Source of the DNA: Alphaproteobacteria bacterium
GTDB taxonomy: Bacteria > Pseudomonadota > Alphaproteobacteria > Micropepsales > Micropepsaceae
Direction: 5' to 3'
Length of the DNA: 64,000 bases
Assembly: GCA_021324545.1 (NCBI GenBank)
Contig: JAJPIX010000020.1
Coordinates: forward strand, 44,205-108,204
Both the position numbers and the translations under genes were made by a program. Below, one piece after another: positions 56,241 to 64,000 of this stretch; position 1 is the first letter of the stretch; each line of letters begins with the position of its first letter. The notes beneath the pieces were generated by a model, which was not told where the DNA came from, did not search any database, and saw only the letters and a program-made list of their open reading frames with translations.

Positions 56241-56259
56241 TCTCCGCGTCTCCGCGTGA
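56241..56259. repeat. Short dispersed repeat TCTCCGCGTCTCCGCGTGA, copy 2
   Basis: An exact copy of the 19-base repeat at 32789-32807, here extended by a further CTCCGCG unit on its left, in the 155-base gap between pgk and gap. A GGCCGCCACGGGAGCGGCC inverted repeat lies just upstream (about 56194-56212). Confidence 0.55.
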
Positions 56260-56275
56260 CAATTTCTTTCCATTG

Positions 56276-57283
56276 TCAGATCAGCTTGCCCATCGCCACG
56301 GCCGTGTCGGCCATGCGGTTGGAGAAGCCCCATTCGTTGTCGTACCAGCTCATCACGCGCACGAAATTGCCGTCCATCACCTTGGTCTGGTCCACGCAGA
56401 AGCTGGACGAGGCCGGGTTGTGGTTGAAGTCGATGGAAACCAGCGGCGCCGAAACGATGTCGAGAATGCCCTTCATCGGGCCGGCCGCCGCCGCGCGCAT
56501 GGCGTTGTTCACCTCTTCGGCCGTCGTGTTGCGGCTGGTCACGACCTTCAGGTCCACCAGCGAGACATTCGGCGTCGGCACGCGCACCGCCACGCCGTCG
56601 AGCTTTCCTTTCAGCTCCGGCATCACAAGCCCCACGGCCTTGGCTGCGCCGGTGGACGTCGGGATCATGGACATTGCGGCCGCGCGCGCGCGATGCAGGT
56701 CCTTGTGCAGCTGATCCAGAATGTGCTGGTCGTTGGTATAGGCATGGATCGTCGTCATGAATCCTTTTTCGATGCCGAAATTGTCGTGCAGCACCTTGGC
56801 CACGGGCGCCAGGCAGTTGGTGGTGCAGGATGCATTGGAAACGATCTTGTGCTCCTTCGTCAGCTTGTTGTCGTTCACGCCGTGCACAACGGTCAGGTCC
56901 ACGCCGTCGGCGGGCGCGGAAATCAGCACGCGCTTGGCGCCGGCCTGAAGATGCGCCGCGGCTTTTTCCTTGCTGGTGAAGTGGCCCGTGCATTCCAGCG
57001 CGATGTCCACGCCAAGGTCAGTGTGCGGCAGTTCGGCGGGGTTCCTGATCGCGGTCACCTTGATGTTGTGGCCGCCCACGATCATCGAATCGCCTTCGAT
57101 GTTCACCGCGCCCGGAAAGCGGCCGTGCACGGAATCGTAGCGCAGCAGGTGCGCATTGGTTTCCACCGGGCCCAGATCGTTCACCGCGACGATGGCGATG
57201 TCGTTGCGCTTGGATTCCACGATGGCACGCAGAACCAGCCGTCCGATGCGGCCGAAGCCGTTGATCGCGACGCGTATAGCCAT
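56276..57283 (-). CDS. gap: Glyceraldehyde-3-phosphate dehydrogenase, type I
   Basis: A 335-residue GAPDH. The catalytic cysteine is C153 in [20 protein letters not shown] binds NAD, and the aspartate at residue 36 (VNDLG) favours NAD over NADP. The histidine partner lies in TAIHAYTND-like sequence ([10 protein letters not shown]). It acts in glycolysis and, with transketolase and pgk, in pentose-phosphate or Calvin-type interconversion. It starts one base after the tkt stop codon. Confidence 0.97.
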   Translation of the reverse strand: MAIRVAINGFGRIGRLVLRAIVESKRNDIAIVAVNDLGPVETNAHLLRYDSVHGRFPGAVNIEGDSMIVGGHNIKVTAIRNPAELPHTDLGVDIALECTGHFTSKEKAAAHLQAGAKRVLISAPADGVDLTVVHGVNDNKLTKEHKIVSNASCTTNCLAPVAKVLHDNFGIEKGFMTTIHAYTNDQHILDQLHKDLHRARAAAMSMIPTSTGAAKAVGLVMPELKGKLDGVAVRVPTPNVSLVDLKVVTSRNTTAEEVNNAMRAAAAGPMKGILDIVSAPLVSIDFNHNPASSSFCVDQTKVMDGNFVRVMSWYDNEWGFSNRMADTAVAMGKLI

Positions 57284-57284
57284 T

Positions 57285-59321
57285 CTATTCCTCCTGATGC
57301 CGTTCTTTCAGCGCCTGGCGCGCGGCGTCGGCCGCGGCCTCGGGCGTGATGTTGAAGTGCCTGTAAACATCCTTGTAGGGCGCGCTCGCCCCGAATGAGT
57401 GCATGCCGATGAACTTGCCGTTCTCGCCGATATAGCGGTCCCAGCCGAGCCGCGCGGCCGCCTCGATCCCAATTCTAACCGTGCGCGGTTGAAGCACGCT
57501 CTCACGATATGTTGCCGGTTGTTCCTCGAACAGTTTCCAGCACGGCATGGAAACCACGCGCGCCGCAATGCCTTCCGCCGCCAGAAGCTCGCGCGCCTTC
57601 ATGGCAAGCTCCACTTCCGATCCCGTCGCCAGGAACGTAACTTTCGCTGCGCCGCTCGATCCGGCAACTTCATACGCGCCCTTGCGGCAGAGATTTTCGT
57701 CGGTATGCGCCGTGCGCACGGGGCCTATGTTCTGCCGCGTCAGGGCGAGAAGGCTTGGGCCCTCCTTGCGCTCGATGGCGATCTGCCAGCATTCCGCCGT
57801 CTCCACCGCATCTGCGGGACGCAGCACCAGAAGATCGGGAATCGCGCGAAGGCCGGCGAGCTCGCCGATCGGCTGGTGTGTGGGGCCGTCTTCGCCAAGG
57901 CCGATGGAGTCATGGGTCATCACATAGATGACCTGCTGGCGCATCATGGCGGCCAGCCGGATCGACGGCCGGCAATAATCGGAGAAGATCAGGAAGGTGC
58001 CGCCATAGGGAATGATGCCGCCGTGCAGCGCCATGCCGGTCATCGCCGCCGCCATGCCGTGCTCGCGGATGCCGTAATGCATGTAGCGCGCGCCATAGTT
58101 CGGCGGCTCCAGGTTCTCCATGCCCTTTGTCCTGGTGTTGTTGGAGCCGGTGAGGTCGGCGGAGCCGCCCAGCGTCCAGGGCACCTGTGCGTTGATGATC
58201 TCAAGCGCCGCTTCCGAGGCCTTGCGCGTGGCGATCGGCTTGTTGTTGGCGATGATCGCCTTCTTGTGCGCGATCAGCGCTGCGTCGAGCGTTGCCGGGA
58301 TGTCCTTCTTCATGGCGCGGTCGAATTCGGCGGCGCGCCCGCTTCTGTCCTTGCGCGCGGCCCATTCCTCATGCGCCTTGCGGCCGCGCGCGCCGATCTT
58401 GCGCCATTCGGAGAGAAGCCCGTCGGGCACGCTGAACGCCGGCCAGTCGATGCCCAGATTCCGTTTTGCGCCGGCGGCTTCATCCTTGCCCAGCGCTTCG
58501 CCATGGGCCTTGGCCGTTCCCGCCTTTGTCGGGGCGCCATAGCCGATGATGGTGTGGCACTGGATCAGGACCGGCCGGTCGGAGGCCTGCGCCGCCAGAA
58601 GCGCGCGCGCCACGCTTTCGCCATCCAGCCCGTCACATTCGTGCCAGGCCCAGCCGGCCGCTTCGAAGCGCCCGCGCGTGAGCGTGGAATCGGCCAGCGA
58701 CGTCGGCCCGTCGATGGAAATGTTGTTGTCGTCGTAAAGCACGATGAGCCGGGAAAGCTTCATGTGGCCGGCGATGGAAATGGCCTCGTGCGAAACGCCT
58801 TCCATCAGGTCGCCGTCGCTGGCGATGACATACGTTCTGTGGTTCACCAGCTCGTCGCCGAAGCGGGCGTTCATGTGGCGCTCGGCCAGCGCCATGCCCA
58901 CCGCGTTGGAGATGCCCTGGCCCAAAGGGCCTGTCGTCGTCTCGATCCCCGCGGCATGGCCGTATTCGGGATGGCCCGCGCAGGGGCTTCCCAGCTGGCG
59001 GAACCGCCGGATGTCGTCGAGCGTGATCGAGCCATAGCCCGCCAGATAGAGAAGGGAATAAAGCAGCATCGAGCCGTGGCCGGCCGAAAGCACGAAGCGG
59101 TCGCGGTCGGGCCAGTGCGGATCGGCTGCGTCGAATTTCAGGAATTTTGCGAAGAGGACGGTCGCGGCATCGGCCATGCCCATCGGCAGGCCCGGATGGC
59201 CGGAATTGGCCGCCTCCACCGCATCGATCGAGAGCGCGCGGATGGCGTTGGCAAGCCTGCGGATGTGCGCGTTTTCGCCCGATTCGGCGGCAAGTGCGGC
59301 GTCTTTGGCGCGGTCGTTCAT
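57285..59321 (-). CDS. tkt: Transketolase
   Basis: A 678-residue thiamine-diphosphate enzyme that moves two-carbon units between sugar phosphates. The TPP motif reads [13 protein letters not shown] (usual GDG is SDG here) with the closing [10 protein letters not shown]; other features are [18 protein letters not shown], the pyrimidine-domain [16 protein letters not shown] and [14 protein letters not shown]. It is the first gene of the set tkt-gap-pgk-fba. The ATG at 59321 gives a normal N terminus. Confidence 0.97.
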   Translation of the reverse strand: MNDRAKDAALAAESGENAHIRRLANAIRALSIDAVEAANSGHPGLPMGMADAATVLFAKFLKFDAADPHWPDRDRFVLSAGHGSMLLYSLLYLAGYGSITLDDIRRFRQLGSPCAGHPEYGHAAGIETTTGPLGQGISNAVGMALAERHMNARFGDELVNHRTYVIASDGDLMEGVSHEAISIAGHMKLSRLIVLYDDNNISIDGPTSLADSTLTRGRFEAAGWAWHECDGLDGESVARALLAAQASDRPVLIQCHTIIGYGAPTKAGTAKAHGEALGKDEAAGAKRNLGIDWPAFSVPDGLLSEWRKIGARGRKAHEEWAARKDRSGRAAEFDRAMKKDIPATLDAALIAHKKAIIANNKPIATRKASEAALEIINAQVPWTLGGSADLTGSNNTRTKGMENLEPPNYGARYMHYGIREHGMAAAMTGMALHGGIIPYGGTFLIFSDYCRPSIRLAAMMRQQVIYVMTHDSIGLGEDGPTHQPIGELAGLRAIPDLLVLRPADAVETAECWQIAIERKEGPSLLALTRQNIGPVRTAHTDENLCRKGAYEVAGSSGAAKVTFLATGSEVELAMKARELLAAEGIAARVVSMPCWKLFEEQPATYRESVLQPRTVRIGIEAAARLGWDRYIGENGKFIGMHSFGASAPYKDVYRHFNITPEAAADAARQALKERHQEE

Positions 59322-59456
59322 CGAGTGTCTTGGCCTTCGGGCGGGGGCCTTGGCCTTAGCCAGCGGTTCCCGCGCACGTCAAGGGGAAGGCAGCCCCTTC
59401 TGAGCAAGAACGCGTTGACCCCCTTTTGGAGCCCGGCCTAAGGTCTTGACCGCAAT

Positions 59457-59468
59457 TTGTTATACGAA
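59457..59468 (+). promoter_or_regulatory. TTGTTATACGAA box upstream of the DUF4164 gene
   Basis: The same 12-mer as at 47820-47831, here 14 bases before the ATG at 59482. TATACG may act as a -10 element, which would place the transcript start at or very near the start codon. The divergent tkt gene starts 136 bases away. Confidence 0.3.
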
Positions 59469-59481
59469 GGCGCGACCTCCG

Positions 59482-59745
59482 ATGAGCCGATTGGAAACCG
59501 CAGCGGCGCGCCTTTCTGCCGCGCTCGATGTGCTGGAGGCGAAGACGCGCGATCTGGCCGCAGCGCGGCGGGACGCCGAAGCAGCCAAAGCCCGCGCCGC
59601 CCAGCTCGAGCAGGAGCGCGACCGGCTGCTCGCCCGCGTGGCGGAGCTGGAAGAAGAATCGCGCTCGCTTGCCGGCATGACCGAGGAAGTCGAAAGCCGG
59701 CTGGATGGCGCCATCGCCGAAATCCGCGCCGCGCTTGGGAGATAA
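59482..59745 (+). CDS. DUF4164-like small coiled-coil protein
   Basis: An 87-residue, almost fully helical protein: heptad-like alternation of leucine, alanine and charged residues from residue 3 to 80 predicts a coiled coil. It matches the DUF4164-type small proteins usually found directly before zapA in alphaproteobacteria, which suggests a link to cell division, but the function is not established. The ATG at 59482 is preferred to one at 59446, which adds a sequence without coiled-coil character. A repeat array separates it from zapA. Confidence 0.75.
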   Translation: MSRLETAAARLSAALDVLEAKTRDLAAARRDAEAAKARAAQLEQERDRLLARVAELEEESRSLAGMTEEVESRLDGAIAEIRAALGR

Positions 59746-59748
59746 TGT

Positions 59749-60013
59749 CCTCATCCTTCGACGGGCTCAGGATGAGGACATGCTATCCTCATGCTATCCT
59801 CATGCTGAGCTTGTCGAAGCATGAGCTTGTCGAAGCATGAGCTTGTCGAAGCATGAGCTTGTCGAAGCATGAGCTGGGCATAACCACTATCCTCATGCTG
59901 AGCTTGTCGAAGCATGAGCCTGTCGAAGCATGAGCCTGTCAAAGCATGGACCGGTTACAACCACTATCCTCATGCTGAGCTTGTCGAAGCATGAGCTTGT
60001 CGAAGCATGAGCC
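59749..60013. repeat. Tandem array of GAGCTTGTCGAAGCAT units upstream of zapA
   Basis: The array begins with one complete palindromic element (59749-59777, CCTCATCCTTCGACGGGCTCAGGATGAGG-like). Next come two TGCTATCCTCA units, then 16-base units of the type GAGCTTGTCGAAGCAT. There are nine units in three runs of four, three and two, with single-base variants (CCTGTC, TGTCAAAG). The runs are split by GGGCATAACCACTATCCTCATGCT and a related spacer, so a longer period of about 76 bases is also repeated. It ends directly before the ribosome site of zapA. Confidence 0.85.
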
Positions 60014-60025
60014 GGAGGTTCTGAA

Positions 60026-60385
60026 ATGCCGCTCGTCAATGTCATGGTCAACAACCGCGCCTACACCATCGCCTGCGATGACGGCGAGGAAGAGCATCTG
60101 AAGGAACTTGCCGCCTATGTGGATACCCGCGTGCGCCAGCTGCTCGAGAGCGTGGGGCAGGTGGGCGATGCGCGGCTCATTCTCATGGCGTCGCTGCTGA
60201 TTGCCGATGAGCTGCATGAGGCCAATTCGCATCTGGCGGCGCATGAGAAGGAACTGGGCGCGCTGTCCGGCTCGCACCAGGAAATCCATCAGCGCCTGCA
60301 TCTGACCGAAACAAATGCCGCCGAAGCGCTGGAAAAGGCGGCAAAGCGCGTCGAGGATATTGCCGCGCGGCTTGCGCACGCCTAG
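60026..60385 (+). CDS. zapA: Cell division protein ZapA
   Basis: A 119-residue ZapA that bundles FtsZ filaments. The N-terminal globular domain contains VNVMVNNRAYTIACDDGEEEHL and ELAAYVDTRVRQLLE; a long C-terminal coiled coil follows. CCGGAGG directly precedes the ATG at 60026, right after the tandem repeat array. The gene is followed by 6S RNA and fthC, the usual order in proteobacteria. Confidence 0.93.
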   Translation: MPLVNVMVNNRAYTIACDDGEEEHLKELAAYVDTRVRQLLESVGQVGDARLILMASLLIADELHEANSHLAAHEKELGALSGSHQEIHQRLHLTETNAAEALEKAAKRVEDIAARLAHA

Positions 60386-60389
60386 CTTA

Positions 60390-60560
60390 GGGACGGACGG
60401 GTACTGCCCCGTGCGTCAGGCAAGCGATGCCCAGGGGCCTTAATGGTACTCACCGGGAGCTGTCCCTGACCGGAGCCGTGGCTTCGGACATATGGCGCCC
60501 ACCTGCACTTGCAGGCCCGTGAGGATCCAACGCCAACGGCGGCGGCGGTCCCGTCCGCAT
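60390..60560 (+). ncRNA. ssrS: 6S RNA
   Basis: The stretch between zapA and fthC, the standard location of ssrS, forms a long imperfect stem. CGGACGGG (60394-60401) pairs with CCCGTCCG (60550-60557), giving a product of about 165 bases, the usual size in alphaproteobacteria. The inner part has several short complementary segments around an open centre. 6S RNA imitates an open promoter and binds the sigma70 holoenzyme. The exact ends are approximate, and the call rests on position and closing stem rather than a full alignment. Confidence 0.7.
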
Positions 60561-60663
60561 CGCTGTTCCGGCGCATCGCATTTTCGCCCGCCCCCTGGCG
60601 GAAGGCGGGAAACTGCGCGGGCGAATTCGACCCATCCCCAGGGGGAGGCTAGGATATGCGCCC

Positions 60664-61236
60664 ATGGGGCCTGCAAAAAAAGAATTGCGTGAGCGCGCGC
60701 GTGCAGCCCGCGCCGCGCTCTTCCGCGCCCATCCCGATGTCGCGCAGGCGCTGGCGCGCTTTGCGGGCGATCTCTCCATTCCGGAAAATGCGGTCATCGC
60801 GGGTTATTGGCCGGTGCGCGATGAAGCCGATCCGCGCGCGCTGATGGCGGCCCTCGCCGGGCGCGGCCACAGGCTCTGCCTTCCGCGCATCGGCACGGAC
60901 GGCGCGCTTGTGTTTCACGCCTGGCGCCAGGGCGATGGCATGCAGCGCAATGCCTTCGGCATCGACGAACCGGCGGCGCACGCGCCCATCCTCGCGCCGG
61001 ATGTCCTGCTTGTGCCGCTGCTGGCGTTCGATGCTTCCGGCCATCGCCTCGGCTACGGAAGCGGCTATTACGACCGCACGCTGGATGAATTGCGTGGCCG
61101 CAAAAGCATTCTCGCCATCGGCATCGCTTTTGCGGGGCAGGAGGTGCGGGAGCTTCCGCGCGAGCCGCACGATCATCGGCTCGATGCGGTCGTCACCGAA
61201 CGCGGCGTGCGCCGGTTTCCTCCGCGCCCGGGATGA
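60664..61236 (+). CDS. fthC: 5-formyltetrahydrofolate cyclo-ligase
   Basis: A 190-residue enzyme that converts 5-formyl-THF to 5,10-methenyl-THF with ATP. It has AKKELRERARAAR at the start, LPRIGTDGALVFHAW, DVLLVPLLAFDASGHRLGYGSGYYDRTL (given as LLVPLLAFD and HRLGYGSGYYDRTL) and a C-terminal EPHDHRLDAVVTERGV. The ATG at 60664 follows AGGATATGCGCCC. It lies downstream of 6S RNA and converges on the Coq4-like gene. Confidence 0.95.
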   Translation: MGPAKKELRERARAARAALFRAHPDVAQALARFAGDLSIPENAVIAGYWPVRDEADPRALMAALAGRGHRLCLPRIGTDGALVFHAWRQGDGMQRNAFGIDEPAAHAPILAPDVLLVPLLAFDASGHRLGYGSGYYDRTLDELRGRKSILAIGIAFAGQEVRELPREPHDHRLDAVVTERGVRRFPPRPG

Positions 61237-61257
61237 GGCGGTAACGGGCGCCATGCC

Positions 61258-61284
61258 GCCGGCATCGCCGCTTTCGTTGCCGGC
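61258..61284. terminator. Putative bidirectional terminator hairpin
   Basis: GCCGGCA (61258-61264) and TGCCGGC (61278-61284) form a perfect seven-pair stem in the 58-base gap between the convergent fthC and Coq4-like genes. No T-tract is present on either side. Confidence 0.45.
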
Positions 61285-61294
61285 GCGGGCTGCG

Positions 61295-61792
61295 TCAGAT
61301 CACGCGGATCCCGTATTCGCGCCGCAGGTCGGCAAGCGTGCGCGCCTTGAAGCTTTCGGGCGGCATCCACGGCCATTTTTTCGTCATGCGGAATTTTTCG
61401 ATCAGCGCGCGGGCAAGCCGCGGCACCGCGCGCAGCGTGCCCAGAAGCACGGTGAAATACCCCACCTGCCTGAAGATGGCCTTGGCCTGCTTGTCGCGCG
61501 TCAGATATTCGGCATAGCGCGAAAAGCCCACATCGCACGACAGAAGCGTGCGCGTGTCCACCACCGCCTCGTCCTCAAGCGTCGTGTCCAGGCCGAAGAT
61601 CACATGGCACATGTCGTGACTTCGGAAGAGCGCCATGCTTTCCGGCGGCAGCGTCGAAGGGCGCGACACCCGGCCTTCGTTGACGCGGTAATATTCGTCA
61701 AGCCCCTGTGCAAGCGTAAGCTCGCTGTCCTGTTCCTGGTAGCGGTGGCGCGCGGGCGCAAGCCCTGCGGCGCGGATGGTGAGCGCAGCCAT
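61295..61792 (-). CDS. Coq4-like family protein
   Basis: A 165-residue protein. The segment HDMCH followed by 11 residues and a glutamate (HDMCHVIFGLDTTLEDE) matches the HDxxHx11E metal-binding motif of Coq4, which organises ubiquinone synthesis and removes a ring carboxyl group in mitochondria. The protein is shorter than eukaryotic Coq4 and no other ubiquinone gene is nearby. It may be a Coq4-like scaffold or decarboxylase. The ATG at 61792 is preferred over one at 61837. Confidence 0.65.
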   Translation of the reverse strand: MAALTIRAAGLAPARHRYQEQDSELTLAQGLDEYYRVNEGRVSRPSTLPPESMALFRSHDMCHVIFGLDTTLEDEAVVDTRTLLSCDVGFSRYAEYLTRDKQAKAIFRQVGYFTVLLGTLRAVPRLARALIEKFRMTKKWPWMPPESFKARTLADLRREYGIRVI

Positions 61793-61900
61793 GGCAGATC
61801 CTCTCCCCCGGCGCTCCGGGCTGATGGTAATCCGCAACGGCGCGGCCAGCCAGCCATTTTTCCGCCGGTGAAACCGCGTGCAGGCATGCTATGAAGCCGC

Positions 61901-62713
61901 ATGCGCATCCTCTTTATCGGCGATGTGATCGGAAGGCCCGGCCGCGAGGTGCTGGCGGCCGAACTGCCCGGATTGCGCCAATCGCTGAAGCTCGACTTCA
62001 TCATCGTCAACGGCGAAAACGCCGCCGGCGGCTTCGGGCTCACCCAGGCCATCGCCAACGATTTCTTTTCGCTGGGCGCCGATGTCATCACCACCGGCAA
62101 CCACTGGCTCGACCAGAAGGAAATCCTCTCCTTCATCGGCGACGATCACCGCATCCTGCGCCCGCGCAATCTGCCGGCCGGCACGCCCGGCAGGGGCGCG
62201 GGGCTTTTTGAAACGCGCGGCGGCGAACGCGTGCTGGTCGTTTCGCCCATCGGCCGCGTTTTCATGGAGCCGCAGGACAATCCCTTCGCCGCGGTCGAGG
62301 AAGAGCTGATGGCCTGTCCGCTGGGCGAAGGCGCCGACGCCATCGTGGTGGACATGCACGCCGAAGCGACCAGCGAAAAAATGGCGATGGGGCATTTCTG
62401 CGACGGCCGCGCAAGCCTTGTGGTGGGCACCCACAGCCATGTGCCCACGGCCGATGCGCAGATCCTGCCGGGCGGCACCGCCTATCAGACCGATGCGGGC
62501 GCCTGTGCCGACTACGATTCCGTCATCGGCATGGACAAGTTCGAGCCGCTGCAGCGTTTCACGAAGAAGCTCAGCACCGCCCGCTTCACCCCGGCCACGG
62601 GGCCGGCCACGCTGTGCGCGGTGTTCGTGGAAACCGATGCCAGGGGCCTTGCCGCGCGCATCGAGCCCGTCCGCGTGGGCGGAAGGCTCAAACCCTCGCG
62701 TCCGGCTCTCTGA
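61901..62713 (+). CDS. YmdB-type metallophosphoesterase (TIGR00282 family)
   Basis: A 270-residue calcineurin-like phosphoesterase. Metal-binding blocks: FIGDVIGRPGR, NGENAAGGFG, TGNHWLDQKE, VDMHAEATSEK and GTHSHVPTADAQILPGG. It is closest to the TIGR00282/YmdB family, which in Bacillus hydrolyses cyclic nucleotides such as 2',3'-cAMP and influences RNA turnover and biofilm. The ATG at 61901 is the family start. It converges on the transporter gene with no gap. Confidence 0.93.
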   Translation: MRILFIGDVIGRPGREVLAAELPGLRQSLKLDFIIVNGENAAGGFGLTQAIANDFFSLGADVITTGNHWLDQKEILSFIGDDHRILRPRNLPAGTPGRGAGLFETRGGERVLVVSPIGRVFMEPQDNPFAAVEEELMACPLGEGADAIVVDMHAEATSEKMAMGHFCDGRASLVVGTHSHVPTADAQILPGGTAYQTDAGACADYDSVIGMDKFEPLQRFTKKLSTARFTPATGPATLCAVFVETDARGLAARIEPVRVGGRLKPSRPAL

Positions 62714-64000
62714 TCAGGCCGCGGCCGCGGTGGGCGCCACCACCTGCGAGAAGAAAATCTTCACGCCCAGCAGAATGACGGCCGCAATCGCCATCAGCGC
62801 CACATGCAGAAGCCAGAAGCTGGTGTCGGATATGCTGCCCAGAAGCCCGCCCAGATAGCCCACCAGCATGTTGCCGATGAAGAGATGCACGTAATAGACG
62901 GCGATCATCACCCCGCCCAGCCCCTTGGGCGCCGCGCGCGAATAAAGCGCAAGCCCCACCGGCAGCACATTGGCAAAGCCGATGTCGTTGAGGATGTGGA
63001 ATCCCAGCGCCCAGTAGAGCGGCACCGGGTGATGGGTGGCCGTGGCCACCGCGGCGCATCCGGTCAGCACCAGCGGCCCCAGCGCGCTGATGAAGACGCC
63101 GATCACGATCTTGGTGATTTCGTCGGGCTCCTTCCAGCGCCGGCCATACCAGCGCCAGAAGGCGATTACGCCCACCATGGTGACGGCGCTGATGAAGGCG
63201 TCCACCGACACGATCCAGGTGATGGGCATGTTGAAGCCGAAGAACACGGTCTGGAAGTTCTTTTCGCCCCACACGAGATAGGCGTCGAAAATTTCCTGGT
63301 TGCCCACGATGGAAAGCGCCAGCACCGGCAGAAGCGCCACAAGCAGGATCACCGCCTTCAGGTCGCGGCGCGCGAGCGGCGGGCGGACGGGTGCGGTGCT
63401 GCCCTTTGTCTTGCGCAAGGGCTCGGGCGGAAAATTCCTGCGGCCCGCCAGATAAATGATGAGGCCCAGCACCATGCCCACGCCCGCCGCCACGAAGCCC
63501 AGATGCCAATCCACCCGCTGGCCCAGATAGCCGCAGATGACGGGCGAAATGATCACCGCAAGCTGGATGCCCATGAAGTAGATCTGGAAGCCGTCGGCGC
63601 GGCGGGGGTCGTCCACGCGGTAAAGATCGCCCACCTGGCTTGCGATGTTGCCCTTGAAGCAGCCCACGCCGAACAGAAGCAGACAAAGCGCAAGCAGGAA
63701 GGTGGCGTTGGCGGCAAGCAGGAAGCTGCCCGCAACCATCAACAGCGCGCCCAGGGTGACGGTTTTCGTGCGCCCGATGAAGCGGTCGGCCAGGATGCCG
63801 CCCAGAAGCGGCGTCACATACACAAGCCCCGCGTAAAGCTGTGCGGTGTTGGAGGCGAGCGCCATCTGCGATTGGGTGCCGTAAAGCCAGCCGATGAGCG
63901 CGCGGAACGCGCCGAACCCCCACACCTGTTCGATATGGCCGGGCGCAAGCAGATAGTGCGTGAGATAAAGCACCAGAAGCGTCTGCATCCCGTAATAGGA
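62714..64000 (-). CDS. POT/PTR family proton-dependent peptide transporter (partial)
   Basis: At least 424 residues, with about twelve hydrophobic segments. The N terminus is cut by the window edge: codons for SYYG precede the first internal methionine, giving the SYYGMQTLLVLYL form of the classical (E)xERFxYYG start, so the true start lies beyond 64000. Other family marks are GGILADRFIGRTKTV and the GCFKGNIASQVGDLY region. It imports di- and tripeptides with protons. The predicted stop lies at 62714, directly against the phosphoesterase stop. Confidence 0.9.
   Translation of the reverse strand, partial: SYYGMQTLLVLYLTHYLLAPGHIEQVWGFGAFRALIGWLYGTQSQMALASNTAQLYAGLVYVTPLLGGILADRFIGRTKTVTLGALLMVAGSFLLAANATFLLALCLLLFGVGCFKGNIASQVGDLYRVDDPRRADGFQIYFMGIQLAVIISPVICGYLGQRVDWHLGFVAAGVGMVLGLIIYLAGRRNFPPEPLRKTKGSTAPVRPPLARRDLKAVILLVALLPVLALSIVGNQEIFDAYLVWGEKNFQTVFFGFNMPITWIVSVDAFISAVTMVGVIAFWRWYGRRWKEPDEITKIVIGVFISALGPLVLTGCAAVATATHHPVPLYWALGFHILNDIGFANVLPVGLALYSRAAPKGLGGVMIAVYYVHLFIGNMLVGYLGGLLGSISDTSFWLLHVALMAIAAVILLGVKIFFSQVVAPTAAAA

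Noticed and set aside
57399..59441. 680-codon open frame opposite transketolase
   Set aside because: Antisense shadow with biased composition; the minus-strand enzyme is unmistakable.

Overview
This is a GC-rich, densely packed chromosomal segment from an alphaproteobacterium. The evidence is the large 180-kDa-class NAD-glutamate dehydrogenase, PhaR, the ccmABCDG heme-export cluster, the dapF-mtaB-ftsY-yciB and ffh-rpsP-rimM-trmD-rplS blocks, a zapA-6S RNA-fthC locus and a perfect CtrA-type TTAA-N7-TTAA site. The mix of families would fit a Rhizomicrobium/Micropepsaceae-like lineage, but that placement is a guess. I see no phage, insertion sequence, integrase, CRISPR array, rRNA or tRNA. It reads as core genome with small accessory touches, and I found no convincing new multi-gene system.

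Layout. 1-2.7 kb: a thioesterase, a 3-hydroxyacyl-CoA dehydrogenase-type SDR, then about 0.8 kb without a gene that holds a palindromic repeat and a strong sigma70-like promoter leading into a structured, possibly non-coding transcript, then a small membrane protein. 2.7-8.1 kb (minus): NAD-glutamate dehydrogenase followed closely by a DUF6883/DUF4926 pair. 8.2-15.6 kb: membrane proteins, an exonuclease, a DUF4908 protein, a crotonase, aconitase and a DUF1223 protein. 16-22 kb: an EAL protein with a dead GGDEF domain, phaR/phaB, and ccmABCDG. 22-26.6 kb (minus): a MarR regulator and the overlapping operon dapF-mtaB-ftsY-yciB. 26.7-31.2 kb: two tandem secreted S9 peptidases. 31.4-35 kb: signal-recognition and ribosome genes. 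35-41 kb: an ABC exporter, a copper/redox-flavoured group (cytochrome c, Met-rich outer-membrane protein, cupredoxin) with an HU protein inside it, and an amino-acid permease. 41.3-44 kb: malate dehydrogenase, a DUF2141 protein and a phosphofructokinase with pyrophosphate-type residues. 44-51.6 kb: transporters, a PEBP protein, a sulfotransferase, a PAP2 protein, a 3-oxoacid CoA-transferase pair and an OmpA-like protein. 51.6-59.3 kb (minus): tkt-gap-pgk-fba-thiE, efp and an inositol-phosphatase-family gene. 59.4-64 kb: a coiled-coil protein, a tandem-repeat array, zapA, 6S RNA, fthC, a Coq4-like protein, a YmdB-like phosphoesterase and a POT transporter that runs off the end.

Together the genes stress central carbon metabolism (aconitase, malate dehydrogenase, lower glycolysis/Calvin-type steps, PPi-type phosphofructokinase), polyhydroxybutyrate and acetoacetyl-CoA turnover (phaB, phaR, CoA-transferase, SDR, crotonase) and cytochrome c maturation. 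Many convergent gene pairs overlap by a few bases at their ends. Palindromic intergenic repeats of at least three kinds are scattered between genes, and one of them has expanded into a tandem array just upstream of zapA.
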